A DNA stretch of 64,000 bases from a bacterium (GCA_030647205.1 JAUSJO010000005.1:215813-279812); one strand, 5' to 3'; shown: positions 1 through 7,305, numbered from the stretch's first letter. Made by a program: numbers and translations. The notes: generated by a model not told the origin, from the letters alone.

Positions 1-837
1 GTATCAGGTCTTTTAGATATTACCAGAAGCCAAGCCCAAAAGAGGATTAAATCAGGAGAGATAAAAGTTGGCGGGGAACAGGTAAATCCGAGTAAAATGG
101 TTGCTCAAGGTGACGTTATTAAAATTTCAGAAAAAATATCAATCCAGGAGAAAAAAGAAGCGCCAGATGTGAATATTGTTTATGAAGATGAGAATATTAT
201 TGTCGTTGATAAAGATGCAGGAGTGGTTGTCTATCCGGCAGATGGGCACGATTCGGGCACGCTCATTGATGCTTTACGCGATAAGATTGGTATACAGGAT
301 GAAGAGAGGCCGGGAGTGGTGCATCGGCTGGATAAAGACACGTCAGGGCTAATGGTATTTGCTAAAAATCAAAAATCTCTGGAGCATTTGCAGGATCAGA
401 TACGAGACAGAAAGTTTGAAAAAACATATTTAACCCTAGTATGGGGAAAGGTTCTACCTGAGAAGGGGACTATAGATATCCCCATCCAGCGCTCAGAAAA
501 GGACAGAAAGAAGATGGAAGCCTCAAGCACCGGGCGAGAGTCTTTGACTGAATATGAAGTGGTTAAATATTACGATGGGATGACATTTTTGAGGGTAAAA
601 ATAATAACAGGTAGAACTCACCAGATACGCGTGCACTTTGCCGGAATAGGCTATCCGGTTGTTGGTGATAAAGCATATGGCTCTCGCTCCTCTGTCATTC
701 CCGCGCAGGCGGGAATCTCCCGTCAATTTCTCCATGCACACGAGTTAGGATTTGAACTGTTTGGCAAAAAATATCATTTTACCTCAGAGTTACCTAAAGA
801 TTTAGAAAAATTATTGAAACTAAAGGAGAATCAATGA
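1..837 (+). CDS. RluD-family 23S rRNA pseudouridine synthase (5' partial)
   Basis: Isomerises uridines of large-subunit rRNA to pseudouridine. The reading frame is open from base 1, so the start lies outside the window; the first ~35 residues are the end of an S4 RNA-binding domain. The RluA/RluD catalytic motif HRLDKDTSGL is at about 325-354, with the catalytic Asp at 331-333, and a C-terminal GRTHQIRVH motif follows. Between YG and RQFLHAH, where family members normally have a short loop, there is an extra stretch reading SSVIPAQAGIS, encoded by an 8-bp palindrome (697-716). It is followed by a protein starting at 834 with a 4-bp overlap. Family assignment is firm; the target uridines are not determinable. 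Confidence 0.93.
   Translation, partial: VSGLLDITRSQAQKRIKSGEIKVGGEQVNPSKMVAQGDVIKISEKISIQEKKEAPDVNIVYEDENIIVVDKDAGVVVYPADGHDSGTLIDALRDKIGIQDEERPGVVHRLDKDTSGLMVFAKNQKSLEHLQDQIRDRKFEKTYLTLVWGKVLPEKGTIDIPIQRSEKDRKKMEASSTGRESLTEYEVVKYYDGMTFLRVKIITGRTHQIRVHFAGIGYPVVGDKAYGSRSSVIPAQAGISRQFLHAHELGFELFGKKYHFTSELPKDLEKLLKLKENQ
697..716. repeat. REP-like palindrome inserted in frame in the pseudouridine synthase gene
   Basis: ATTCCCGC and GCGGGAAT form a perfect 8-bp stem around a 4-nt loop. The same kind of palindrome is a well-known dispersed intergenic repeat (dRS3/REP-like) in other bacteria. Here it is translated in frame as VIPAQAGI and does not break the enzyme. Confidence 0.75.
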
Positions 838-1520
838 AGTTTAAGGTTGAATATTCAATAGAAAAAGATATGGTCCCATATCTCAATGCTGTTTGGAAGA
901 TGCAGTATAAAACTTTTGGGAGAAATAATTTAAGAGAGAGATTACTTAGTAGTAAGCCGGAACAGTTTCAAAAGGACATTAAAAAAGCCAAGACAGAGGA
1001 AGAAGCAAAAATAGTGATTAACGATTTTCTTTATGAAAATCTAGAAAAGAACAAGGCTGAATTTGCCCAAAAAATTAAAAAAATTCAGAAAAATTTAGAT
1101 GATAATAAAGAGAAAATAATCGGAAAACTCGAGAAACTCTATAATAAGGAATTTCCCTTTAATGTGATAACAATTTATCTGACCACTGCAGGAATTTGCC
1201 CGTATAATTATGAAAAAAGGTGGTTTATGACATATGCCAATGCTGATGAAGCTAGGGTTTTGTCTGTTGCATCTCATGAGCTAAATCATTTTATGTTTTT
1301 TTACTACTACCTACCCAGTCTGAAAAAAGAAGGAATTGATGACCATAAATTAATGGTACTAAAGGAGGCTTTAGTTGTCTTGGATCCAAATGATACTGAT
1401 AAAAAGCCCCAAGCTGAGGATCTGAAGAAATTTCTAAAGACTCTGTCGGACAGACCAATGGATGAGATTATAGAACTAGCCATAAAATCCGAAGCATTTA
1501 AGAATATCCCAGTCGAATAA
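834..1520 (+). CDS. Putative zinc metallopeptidase-like protein (HELNH motif)
   Basis: A 228-residue protein of unknown family. The only recognisable signature is HELNH at residues 148-152, a form of the HExxH zinc-peptidase motif, in a hydrophobic helix (SVASHELNHFMFFYYY). A downstream Glu at about residue 178 (LKEALVVLD) could be the third zinc ligand, as in gluzincins. No signal peptide or membrane span is visible, so a cytoplasmic location is likely. The N-terminal half is Lys/Glu-rich and helical. The start overlaps the upstream pseudouridine synthase by 4 bp (ATGA), suggesting translational coupling. Peptidase activity is an inference from the motif alone. Confidence 0.6.
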   Translation: MKFKVEYSIEKDMVPYLNAVWKMQYKTFGRNNLRERLLSSKPEQFQKDIKKAKTEEEAKIVINDFLYENLEKNKAEFAQKIKKIQKNLDDNKEKIIGKLEKLYNKEFPFNVITIYLTTAGICPYNYEKRWFMTYANADEARVLSVASHELNHFMFFYYYLPSLKKEGIDDHKLMVLKEALVVLDPNDTDKKPQAEDLKKFLKTLSDRPMDEIIELAIKSEAFKNIPVE

Positions 1521-1562
1521 TATGGAATTATTCCGTTTTAACTGATATAATTATCCGTACGA

Positions 1563-2366
1563 ATGGATAAAACTAATCTTAAAAATAAAAAGCAGGATGG
1601 GTATCTAAAACAGCAGATTAAGAGCGGTGATTTTGCTTCTTTTATGCTGTTTGTCGGGCAAAAGGGAACTGGTAAATATAAGGCGGTTGAGGACTTTGCC
1701 GGAGCTATCTTGTGCGATAACGGAAGCGGGGAGCCGTGCTTGATATGTGCAAATTGCAAACTAGTTGCTAGCGGTAACCATCCGGACTTTTTGAAACTTG
1801 GCGGAGAGGGAACTATCAAAATAGCTGAAATCAGAGAACTCCAAAAGTCTTTATATCTAAAGCCGTATCAAGCAAGCCACAAAGTTGCGATAATAGAAGA
1901 TGCGCACCTGATGACAGAGGAGAGCGCAAACGCGATGCTAAAGGTTCTCGAGGAGCCGCCGGAAAATAGCATTATTATCCTGACATCGCCAGACAAAAAG
2001 TTGCTCCCAGAAACGATTGTCTCAAGAAGTCAGATAGTGAACTTTGGGACGGCTGGTGTTTTGCAGAAAACTCAGGATAGCGAAGAAGTTTATGCAGACG
2101 TGATGAACATTTTAGATGAAAAGCCGGTTTATGAAAAAATGGCCATGGTGCAGAAGTATTCCAAAGAAAAGCCATTATCAGTTGAATTCCTGAACGTTTT
2201 AGAGGGTATCTTAAGGGAGGCGATTTTAGGAAAGAGTAATCTAGGTAGTTATTCAGAAAAAAAGATTATTGGAGTATTAGAGTTAGTAGAGAAGTCGAGA
2301 GAATATTTAAAAAGTAATCTATCGTGCAAGTTCGTACTGGAAAATTTAATTTTGAATGTAGGATAA
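1563..2366 (+). CDS. holB: DNA polymerase III subunit delta'
   Basis: Clamp-loader subunit of the replicative polymerase. The protein (267 aa) has an AAA+ fold: a degenerate Walker A (GQKGTGK, about residue 33), a four-Cys zinc module (CDNGSGEPCLICANC, about 51-65), and the conserved NAMLKVLEEPPENSIIIL segment followed by an SRSQ sensor where SRC is usual. It is followed after 1 nt by ricT, the same holB-ricT(yaaT) order as in Firmicutes. A TATAAT at about 1546-1551 lies 11 nt before the ATG and no Shine-Dalgarno is visible, so the transcript probably has a very short leader. Confidence 0.9.
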   Translation: MDKTNLKNKKQDGYLKQQIKSGDFASFMLFVGQKGTGKYKAVEDFAGAILCDNGSGEPCLICANCKLVASGNHPDFLKLGGEGTIKIAEIRELQKSLYLKPYQASHKVAIIEDAHLMTEESANAMLKVLEEPPENSIIILTSPDKKLLPETIVSRSQIVNFGTAGVLQKTQDSEEVYADVMNILDEKPVYEKMAMVQKYSKEKPLSVEFLNVLEGILREAILGKSNLGSYSEKKIIGVLELVEKSREYLKSNLSCKFVLENLILNVG

Positions 2367-2367
2367 T

Positions 2368-3036
2368 ATGGCAAAAGCAATAGGAGTACAGTTTAGATCA
2401 GGCATTAAAATCTACGATTTTAAGCAAAAAGGCGATGATATACAGATCCGAGATCAGGTTTTGGTTGATACGTCATATGGCGAGGAAATTGGTACAGTTA
2501 GGTATGTGAACAAGGAAGTAAAAGAGGCGAAGGAAACACCGCTCAAAGACATTACCAAGCTTTTGTCCGAGAAAGATGTAGACCGGCTTGAAAGGCTGAA
2601 AAATGAGCATATTGGATATGTTGATATTTTCAAAAAGAATATAGAACAGCATAGTTTGGATATGAAGTTTGTGGAATTTGAGTTTTCGCTAGACGGGGAA
2701 AAAGTGACATTTTACTTTACGGCGGACTCACGTGTGGATTTTCGAAATCTGGTTCGGGAAATGTCGAGACAGATTAAAAAAACGGTGTTGCTTAGACAAA
2801 TGGGGCAGAGAGATGAGGCTAGAGTTCTGGACGGATTTGGCCCATGTGGGAGACCGATATGTTGCAGAAACTTCCTGACAAAGCTTGAAAATATATCTAT
2901 GGACATGGTTAGAGAACAATATGAAGGATCAAGAAATGCCAGTAAGGTTTCGGGTGCTTGCGGAAAATTGATGTGTTGTTTAGCATTTGAAAAGGGTAAG
3001 GAGAAGACGGTTACTAAAAAGGAGTCAGTTAAATAA
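2368..3036 (+). CDS. ricT: PSP1 domain protein (RicT/YaaT-like)
   Basis: A 222-residue PSP1-domain protein. In Bacillus, RicT(YaaT) with RicA and RicF forms an iron-sulfur complex that affects RNase Y-dependent mRNA processing; the complex is known for that organism and not shown here. The C-terminal half carries the family's Cys signatures GPCGRPICC and GACGKLMCC, likely cluster ligands. The gene starts 2 bp after holB and its stop overlaps the next start by one base (TAATG), so holB-ricT-TPR protein are probably co-transcribed. Partner genes ricA and ricF are not in the window. Confidence 0.88.
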   Translation: MAKAIGVQFRSGIKIYDFKQKGDDIQIRDQVLVDTSYGEEIGTVRYVNKEVKEAKETPLKDITKLLSEKDVDRLERLKNEHIGYVDIFKKNIEQHSLDMKFVEFEFSLDGEKVTFYFTADSRVDFRNLVREMSRQIKKTVLLRQMGQRDEARVLDGFGPCGRPICCRNFLTKLENISMDMVREQYEGSRNASKVSGACGKLMCCLAFEKGKEKTVTKKESVK

Positions 3037-3782
3037 TGTGGGAAATTATAACAATATTGATCTTAGCTGGGGCATCATTCTATCTAATTAGAAAGATTAA
3101 CTTTGGTGGCTCTGATGAGGTTATAGAGCCAGAACCAAAAAAGGAAGAAATAGTAGAAGAAGTCCCTGATACTGATAAAGAAGAGCTAATCGAAGAAGGA
3201 CTGCTTGAGGAAGAGTCAGAGGAAGAGCGTGGGGCTGACAGACTTATATCAGATGCCCATACAGAGTTTGAGAAAGATAATTTGAGAGAGGCAGAACGCT
3301 TGCTTATTGAAGCGATCAAAAAAGACAGGAAAAATCATCATGCCTATCTTGCCCTTGGAAATATATTTTTTAAAGAAGGAAACTGGGATGATGCGATAAA
3401 TGCATTCCAAAAAACAGTTGAGTATGATCCTGTAAATGACGTTGCATTCAACAATCTTGGTCTTTCTTATTTCAAAGCAAAAGATTATAAAAATGCGGTT
3501 TCAGCTTTTGAAAAGGCGACTGCCGTAAATCCTGACGTAAAAAGCCGGTTTATAAATCTTGCTCTTGCGGCGAAAAAGAATAAAGACAACAAGTTGGCAA
3601 CCAAGTCACTCGAGAGATTAACGAGCCTTGAGGCAGAACCAAATGTAAAGCATTTGAAAATGTTGGCAGATAGCTATGAAGCAAATGGGCAAACAGATAA
3701 ATTTACGAAGGTTTTAACCCATATCCTCGAAATAGACCCGGAAGATGTTGATGTAAAGCGCAAACTGGCAAGGTACGAATAA
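3036..3782 (+). CDS. Membrane-anchored TPR-repeat protein
   Basis: A 248-residue protein with an N-terminal membrane helix (residues ~3-20), a strongly acidic linker (~27-67, rich in EEEVVE-type runs) and several tetratricopeptide repeats from ~70 to the end (for example AYLALGNIFFKEGNWDDAINAFQ and AFNNLGLSYFKAKDYKNAVSAFE). TPRs mediate protein-protein interaction, so it is probably a membrane-tethered cytoplasmic scaffold. It overlaps the ricT stop by one base and is the last gene of the operon. A new promoter for the tRNA genes follows at 3802. Specific function unknown. Confidence 0.8.
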   Translation: MWEIITILILAGASFYLIRKINFGGSDEVIEPEPKKEEIVEEVPDTDKEELIEEGLLEEESEEERGADRLISDAHTEFEKDNLREAERLLIEAIKKDRKNHHAYLALGNIFFKEGNWDDAINAFQKTVEYDPVNDVAFNNLGLSYFKAKDYKNAVSAFEKATAVNPDVKSRFINLALAAKKNKDNKLATKSLERLTSLEAEPNVKHLKMLADSYEANGQTDKFTKVLTHILEIDPEDVDVKRKLARYE

Positions 3783-3801
3783 TCTTCTAAATCTGATACA
3801 A

Positions 3802-3830
3802 TTGACCCGGAAGGCAAAAACGAGTATAAT
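3802..3830 (+). promoter_or_regulatory. Sigma-70 promoter of the tRNA/rpmG cluster
   Basis: TTGACC (3802-3807), 17-nt spacer, TATAAT (3825-3830). The predicted start is about 3837, 8 nt upstream of tRNA-Thr. Near-consensus and correctly placed. Confidence 0.88.
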
Positions 3831-3844
3831 GTTTCAGTGGTTTT

Positions 3845-3919
3845 GCCGCCTTAGCTCAGTGGTAGAGCAACTGTTTTGTAAACAGTCGGTCGTCGGTTCG
3901 AGTCCGACAGGCGGCTCCA
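3845..3919 (+). tRNA. tRNA-Thr(TGT)
   Basis: 75 nt including an encoded CCA. Acceptor GCCGCCT pairs with AGGCGGC; the anticodon loop TTTGTAA gives TGT (Thr, ACA). Normal D and T arms (GGTTCGAGTCC). Confidence 0.96.
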
Positions 3920-3934
3920 TAAAATCAAGTGTTT

Positions 3935-4020
3935 GGCGAGATACCGAAGCGGTCAAACGGGGCAGACTGTAAATCTGCTGGCATACGCCTTCGAAGGTTC
4001 GAATCCTTCTCTCGCCACCA
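3935..4020 (+). tRNA. tRNA-Tyr(GTA)
   Basis: 86 nt with encoded CCA. Acceptor GGCGAGA pairs with TCTCGCC; anticodon loop CTGTAAA gives GTA (Tyr). It has the long variable arm expected of bacterial tRNA-Tyr. Confidence 0.96.
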
Positions 4021-4023
4021 GTG

Positions 4024-4100
4024 AGCCGTTGTAGCTCAGTTGGTAGAGCAACTCCATGGTAAGGAGTAGGTCAGCGGTTCAACTCCGCTCAACGGCTCCA
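4024..4100 (+). tRNA. tRNA-Thr(GGT)
   Basis: 77 nt with encoded CCA. Acceptor AGCCGTT pairs with AACGGCT; anticodon loop ATGGTAA gives GGT (Thr, ACC). This is the second threonine isoacceptor of the cluster. Confidence 0.95.
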
Positions 4101-4133
4101 TAGTCGAACAAATAACTAAAAAAAGGAAATGTA

Positions 4134-4304
4134 ATGGCAAAAAAAGGACCACGAAAAATAATCAAACTTCAGTGTACAGAGTGCAAAGAGAGAAACTACT
4201 CAACCAAGAAAAACGATCGTAATACTACCGATAAACTTGAACTGACAAAGTACTGCAAAAAGGATCGAAAACACACGTTGCACAAAGAAGCAAAAGCGTC
4301 CTAA
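4134..4304 (+). CDS. rpmG: 50S ribosomal protein L33
   Basis: A 56-residue ribosomal protein, MAKKGPRKIIKLQCTECKERN... then YCKKDRKHTLHKE. The first Cys pair (CTEC) is present, but the second site has only YCKK instead of CxxC, so it is a partly Cys-depleted L33. An AAAGGAAA Shine-Dalgarno lies just upstream of the ATG. It lies between tRNA-Thr(GGT) and tRNA-Trp; the order rpmG-(tRNA-Trp)-secE-nusG is conserved in many bacteria. It was found by reading the sequence directly because it is very short. Confidence 0.93.
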   Translation: MAKKGPRKIIKLQCTECKERNYSTKKNDRNTTDKLELTKYCKKDRKHTLHKEAKAS

Positions 4305-4320
4305 TCTTTTAGGACTTCTT

Positions 4321-4396
4321 AGGGGTGTAGCTCAGCTGGTAGAGCGTCGGTCTCCAAAACCGAAGGTCGTGGGTTCGAAGCCTGCCACCCCTGCCA
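4321..4396 (+). tRNA. tRNA-Trp(CCA)
   Basis: 76 nt with encoded CCA. Acceptor AGGGGTG pairs with CACCCCT; anticodon loop CTCCAAA gives CCA (Trp). Its last 23 bases, plus two beyond, are repeated exactly at 4552-4576. Confidence 0.96.
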
Positions 4397-4576
4397 AAGA
4401 AAGATTCTCAATTTCTTGAGGGTCTTTCTTTGTGGGCGGCAGCTGAGAACCTACAATGAAGACGCTTAAGTGAAATTAGTGTAGTCTTGAGTTATGACAA
4501 GCTAAACAATAGTAAATTAAGGAATAAAGCAAGAACAGGCGGCTGAGCCGCTTCGAAGCCTGCCACCCCTGCCAAA
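4374..4576 (+). repeat. Direct repeat of the tRNA-Trp 3' end enclosing a 153-nt spacer
   Basis: The 25 bases at 4374-4398 (T-loop to discriminator, CCA and two more bases) recur identically at 4552-4576. The spacer holds the first terminator, a TGAGAAC motif at 4444-4450 and a GGCGGC-TGA-GCCGC hairpin immediately before the second copy. The second copy is itself followed by a terminator. This looks like an attachment-site duplication from integration into the tRNA 3' end, but no integrase is nearby. Confidence 0.8.
4396..4431 (+). terminator. Rho-independent terminator directly after tRNA-Trp
   Basis: AAAGAAAGA pairs with TCTTTCTTT around an inner CTCAA/TTGAG stem, starting at the terminal A of CCA. 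It ends the tRNA/rpmG transcript, so secE further downstream is not in this transcription unit. Confidence 0.75.
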
Positions 4577-4616
4577 ACAAGGTTCCCATCTTTTGATGGG
4601 GTTCTTGTTTTTATTT
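4576..4616 (+). terminator. Terminator after the duplicated tRNA-Trp end
   Basis: CCCATC-TTTT-GATGGG core flanked by AACAAG/CTTGTT and a T-rich tail (GTTTTTATTTT). It converges with the end of the minus-strand gene at 4611. Confidence 0.75.
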
Positions 4617-5267
4617 TGTGATAATTTCTTTTAAATATGGAGGATTTTGATTTTCAATAATATTTACCAAATCCTCAAAGCCAGGGGCAAGATCATCCTT
4701 TTGAAAATCTTCTATTTTTCCCCAAAAAGGTTTTCCTTGCAAACCATTTGACTGGATTTCGCCCTTAATATTCGCAACTTGGAAAATATGCGCTAGGTAG
4801 TGGTCAACAACTTCATCATTTTCATTTGTTTGGACATAAACATCACCGAGATATTTCAAATCACCCGTAAGCCCGCTTTTCCACATGAGCTCTTTATGAG
4901 CTAAATCTAGCACTGGTTTTCCGTAATGAATTTTTCCAAAGGGGAAACTGATAAGGTTTTGGTAGGGCTGTCTCTTCCATTTGAAGAGTAAATATTTGCC
5001 ATCTTTATTTTTAGCTATAAACATTACAACAATTTTAGGTTGAAGCCTCACTGATCCAGACTCAAGGCTCATACTGCTCACATACTTTTTACCAGATAGC
5101 GACAGGTGATAGTTTTTATCGTTTTTTGTAATAAAACCATCAGCAATAAGCTGGTTTAGGTGATACATGAACAGGTTGCCCTCGACATTATCGGGTCTTA
5201 AGTCGGTGTACCTAAGAGTGTCGCTTGTCGCAAGCTGTCTTAGAATATGTTTTTGAATCCAATGCAT
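4611..5267 (-). CDS. Winged-helix / degenerate Nudix-domain protein
   Basis: A 218-residue protein with an N-terminal winged-helix region (residues ~1-65, including the helix-turn-helix-like MYHLNQLIADGFITK and a LSLSGKKYV wing) followed by a Nudix fold (~77-215). The Nudix box is broken: the segment GKIHYGKPVLDLAHKELMWKSGL lacks the REUxEE metal-binding glutamates. It therefore probably binds rather than hydrolyses a nucleotide-like ligand, as a transcriptional sensor analogous to NrtR but with the domains in the opposite order. It is the only minus-strand gene of the accessory segment between tRNA-Trp and secE. The regulatory role is inferred. Confidence 0.7.
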   Translation of the reverse strand: MHWIQKHILRQLATSDTLRYTDLRPDNVEGNLFMYHLNQLIADGFITKNDKNYHLSLSGKKYVSSMSLESGSVRLQPKIVVMFIAKNKDGKYLLFKWKRQPYQNLISFPFGKIHYGKPVLDLAHKELMWKSGLTGDLKYLGDVYVQTNENDEVVDHYLAHIFQVANIKGEIQSNGLQGKPFWGKIEDFQKDDLAPGFEDLVNIIENQNPPYLKEIITK

Positions 5268-5396
5268 ATACCTATTTTATATCAATTTCTAAAGATTTTG
5301 TTCAAATAAATTTGAGTCAAAAGGATTTGCTACTTTAATGGCATGCTTGAATAGACAATAAGTTTAGTACCTTAAACTAATGAAAGAGGGGACCAA

Positions 5397-5666
5397 ATGA
5401 CTAGTGGGAAAATGACAGAAGTATTGGACGGTTATATCAAAATGTTCGCAGATCTAGGCATATCTGAAATATCTGATTACACGAATGTTGGTAGTAAATC
5501 GGAAAGATTACAGTACCTTTACGCGATGTGTAAGAAAACGAAGAAACTGGTTGAGGATGGCGATGTAGAGAAAGCAAACAGGTGGTTAGGATTCATCCAA
5601 GGAAGCTTGTGGGTCGATAAAGTCTTTACAATTGATGATATGCGCGATCACAACCGATCTTCTTAG
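5397..5666 (+). CDS. Small conserved-type hypothetical protein (89 aa)
   Basis: An 89-residue soluble, largely helical protein; the C-terminal half reads ANRWLGFIQGSLWVDKVFTIDDMRDHNR. I recall proteins with a similar NRWLGFxQGxLW...DxxRxHN pattern as uncharacterised small proteins in bacteria, but cannot name a family. A Shine-Dalgarno (AGAGGGG) lies 6 nt before the ATG. It is monocistronic: a strong terminator follows at 5679-5708 and the next gene has its own -10 box. No function can be given. Confidence 0.7.
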   Translation: MTSGKMTEVLDGYIKMFADLGISEISDYTNVGSKSERLQYLYAMCKKTKKLVEDGDVEKANRWLGFIQGSLWVDKVFTIDDMRDHNRSS

Positions 5667-5678
5667 TAAACAAGGATT

Positions 5679-5708
5679 GGCCCGGGTGTTTATACTCGGG
5701 CCTTTTTT
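5679..5708 (+). terminator. Rho-independent terminator after the 89-aa gene
   Basis: GGCCCG (5679-5684) pairs with CGGGCC (5697-5702), followed by six T. It separates the 89-aa gene from the Nudix gene. Confidence 0.88.
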
Positions 5709-5721
5709 CTTAGGTTCATAA

Positions 5722-5730
5722 TGGTATAAT
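5722..5730 (+). promoter_or_regulatory. Extended -10 promoter of a leaderless Nudix gene
   Basis: TGGTATAAT is an extended -10 (TGnTATAAT). TATAAT at 5725-5730 is followed by exactly 7 nt and then the ATG at 5738, so transcription should start at or within a base of the start codon. Confidence 0.75.
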
Positions 5731-5737
5731 AGGCATT

Positions 5738-6124
5738 ATGGAAAAACCAATTATTATAGCGTCAGGGCCAGTCATTATAGAAAATGAAAAGGTGCTCTTG
5801 AACAAGCACGGAGATGATAACTTCTGGAAATTTGTGGGTGGGAAAGTCGAGGACTATAGCGTTTCTCTTGAGGATTGCGCAAAAAGAGAAGTAAAAGAGG
5901 AGATGGGTCTTGATATCGAAATAATCCGTCCATTAAAACCGATGATGGTTGAGATGCCGGGAAAGATCGTGATTTTAATACATTATCTTGCAAATAGGAT
6001 TGGCGATATAAAGCCGGGTGAAGATATAAGAGAGTGGGATTGGTTCGATATTCACAATTTACCGGAAGACACAGCGCCAAACATTAAGCCCGTCATAGAG
6101 GAGTATCTAAATGGAGAAAAATAA
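5738..6124 (+). CDS. Nudix hydrolase
   Basis: A 128-residue Nudix pyrophosphatase with an intact box GGKVEDYSVSLEDCAKREVKEEMG (residues ~33-56), including the REVKEE metal ligands. Such enzymes cleave nucleoside diphosphate-linked substrates; the substrate cannot be inferred. The -10 box lies 7 nt before the ATG and there is no Shine-Dalgarno, so the mRNA is probably leaderless. The 3' end overlaps the HD-domain gene by 14 nt, implying co-translation of the two phosphohydrolases. Confidence 0.9.
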   Translation: MEKPIIIASGPVIIENEKVLLNKHGDDNFWKFVGGKVEDYSVSLEDCAKREVKEEMGLDIEIIRPLKPMMVEMPGKIVILIHYLANRIGDIKPGEDIREWDWFDIHNLPEDTAPNIKPVIEEYLNGEK

Positions 6125-6785
6125 TATTGAAACCCGAGACACTAAATCTGTAGAGGAAAGAGTATCTGGTTTGCTTGAACAAGAAGGTTCAAGGAGTGAG
6201 CTTGCAGCCACTACAAAAAAATTTCTAGGTCTTATGGCTGAGCATGATAGAAAGACTTTTTTACATGAGTGCAGAGTCGCCTTAATAGCAATAAAGCTAG
6301 CAGAGTTTTGCGGTTTTAAAGATCAAAAACCGGAACTTTTTGGAGGAGCAAACCACGATGTCGGCAAGCTTACGATTAGCGGAGAACTTCTAGGGAAGGG
6401 TCATATTACCCAAGAAGAATATGAGATCATTAAAAAACACGCCGATGCCAGCGCGAAAATGCTCGCTAAATATCCTTTTACGGCCTATATATCCGGTACT
6501 CATCATAGTCAACAAAAAAACAGCTACGGAGTAGACTTTAAAGGTGCTGGCCTTCCGGACGGGGTAAAAGAGGCAACTGAGAGAAGAATGAAGGAGGCGG
6601 CAAAAAATGTTGCTTTGTCTGACTTTTTTGACGCTGCAAGCACCAGAAAAACTAGTCAAATGGGGGGCGAAAACGATAAGAGCCCTCGTGAAAGAATGGA
6701 GGCCGAATACCCTGATTATCTAGACCGAATAGATTTCTTATTTGGAAGCCAAGACGTGCAAGAGATTGTCGGGGGCAGGGGTTGA
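6111..6785 (+). CDS. HD-domain phosphohydrolase (HD-GYP-like)
   Basis: A 224-residue metal-dependent phosphohydrolase of the HD superfamily. Visible metal-ligand motifs are HECRVALIA (~55), the HD pair in GGANHDVGKLTI (~82-85), a downstream KKHADASAKML and GTHHSQQKN, in the order seen in HD-GYP-type proteins. There is no GYP triad in the usual place and no receiver or other sensor domain, so the substrate is open (cyclic dinucleotide or nucleotide). It overlaps the upstream Nudix gene by 14 nt and the next gene by 4 nt, forming a three-gene unit. Confidence 0.8.
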   Translation: MEKNNIETRDTKSVEERVSGLLEQEGSRSELAATTKKFLGLMAEHDRKTFLHECRVALIAIKLAEFCGFKDQKPELFGGANHDVGKLTISGELLGKGHITQEEYEIIKKHADASAKMLAKYPFTAYISGTHHSQQKNSYGVDFKGAGLPDGVKEATERRMKEAAKNVALSDFFDAASTRKTSQMGGENDKSPRERMEAEYPDYLDRIDFLFGSQDVQEIVGGRG

Positions 6786-7300
6786 AAGTTGTTGATATAG
6801 AAGAACTCAATGAGACTTTCGATACTTTTTGGAACGAGATGCAGATCGAATTTTTTAAGATTGAGGTTTTGCAATATTATGGAGAAGATGATAGCCCGTC
6901 ACTTAGGGAGTGGCTGGCTGGCAATCGCGAAAAATCCCTGGAAATGATGAGAAAAGATGCAAAACCGTGGGCGGAAGGGAAAGAAAGTGTTAAAAAAATT
7001 AGGATTCATGTCGTAGACTATCCTTTAAGTGAGTATATCCAGTGGGAAATCGAGCATTATAAGCTTATCAATATTCCGTTTGTTGGTGAGGAAATATACC
7101 TGGTAAATCGCAAAAAAATTGACGGTTTAAAGCTGCCAAAAGGCGACACAATTATTTTTGATAAAAAGAAAGCCATTGTAAATATTTATAATGATAATGG
7201 GGTTGTGATAAAGGCGGAGATTTATGAAGATGAGGATATCGAACAGTTCTTAGAGTTAAGAGACGATATTTTGAACCTGCCATTAGAAAAAATCCGATAA
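6782..7300 (+). CDS. DUF6879-like protein
   Basis: A 172-residue protein starting with TTG at 6782 that overlaps the HD gene by 4 nt. The central segment (IRIHVVDYPLSEYIQWEI... GEEIYLVNR ... DTIIFDKKKAIVNIYNDNGVVIKAEIYED) has the layout I associate with DUF6879, a family mostly known from Actinobacteria next to DNA-binding regulators: an arginine-rich strand, PLSxY, then a 'D...FD...V..Y...G' segment. Function is unknown. It is the last gene of the accessory segment; the secE promoter begins 6 nt after its stop. Confidence 0.6.
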   Translation: MKVVDIEELNETFDTFWNEMQIEFFKIEVLQYYGEDDSPSLREWLAGNREKSLEMMRKDAKPWAEGKESVKKIRIHVVDYPLSEYIQWEIEHYKLINIPFVGEEIYLVNRKKIDGLKLPKGDTIIFDKKKAIVNIYNDNGVVIKAEIYEDEDIEQFLELRDDILNLPLEKIR

Positions 7301-7305
7301 AACAA

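Noticed and set aside
4397..4576. Group I intron interrupting tRNA-Trp or tRNA-Glu
   Set aside because: Both tRNA genes are complete and uninterrupted; only their 3' ends are duplicated, and I see no P7/P3 core.
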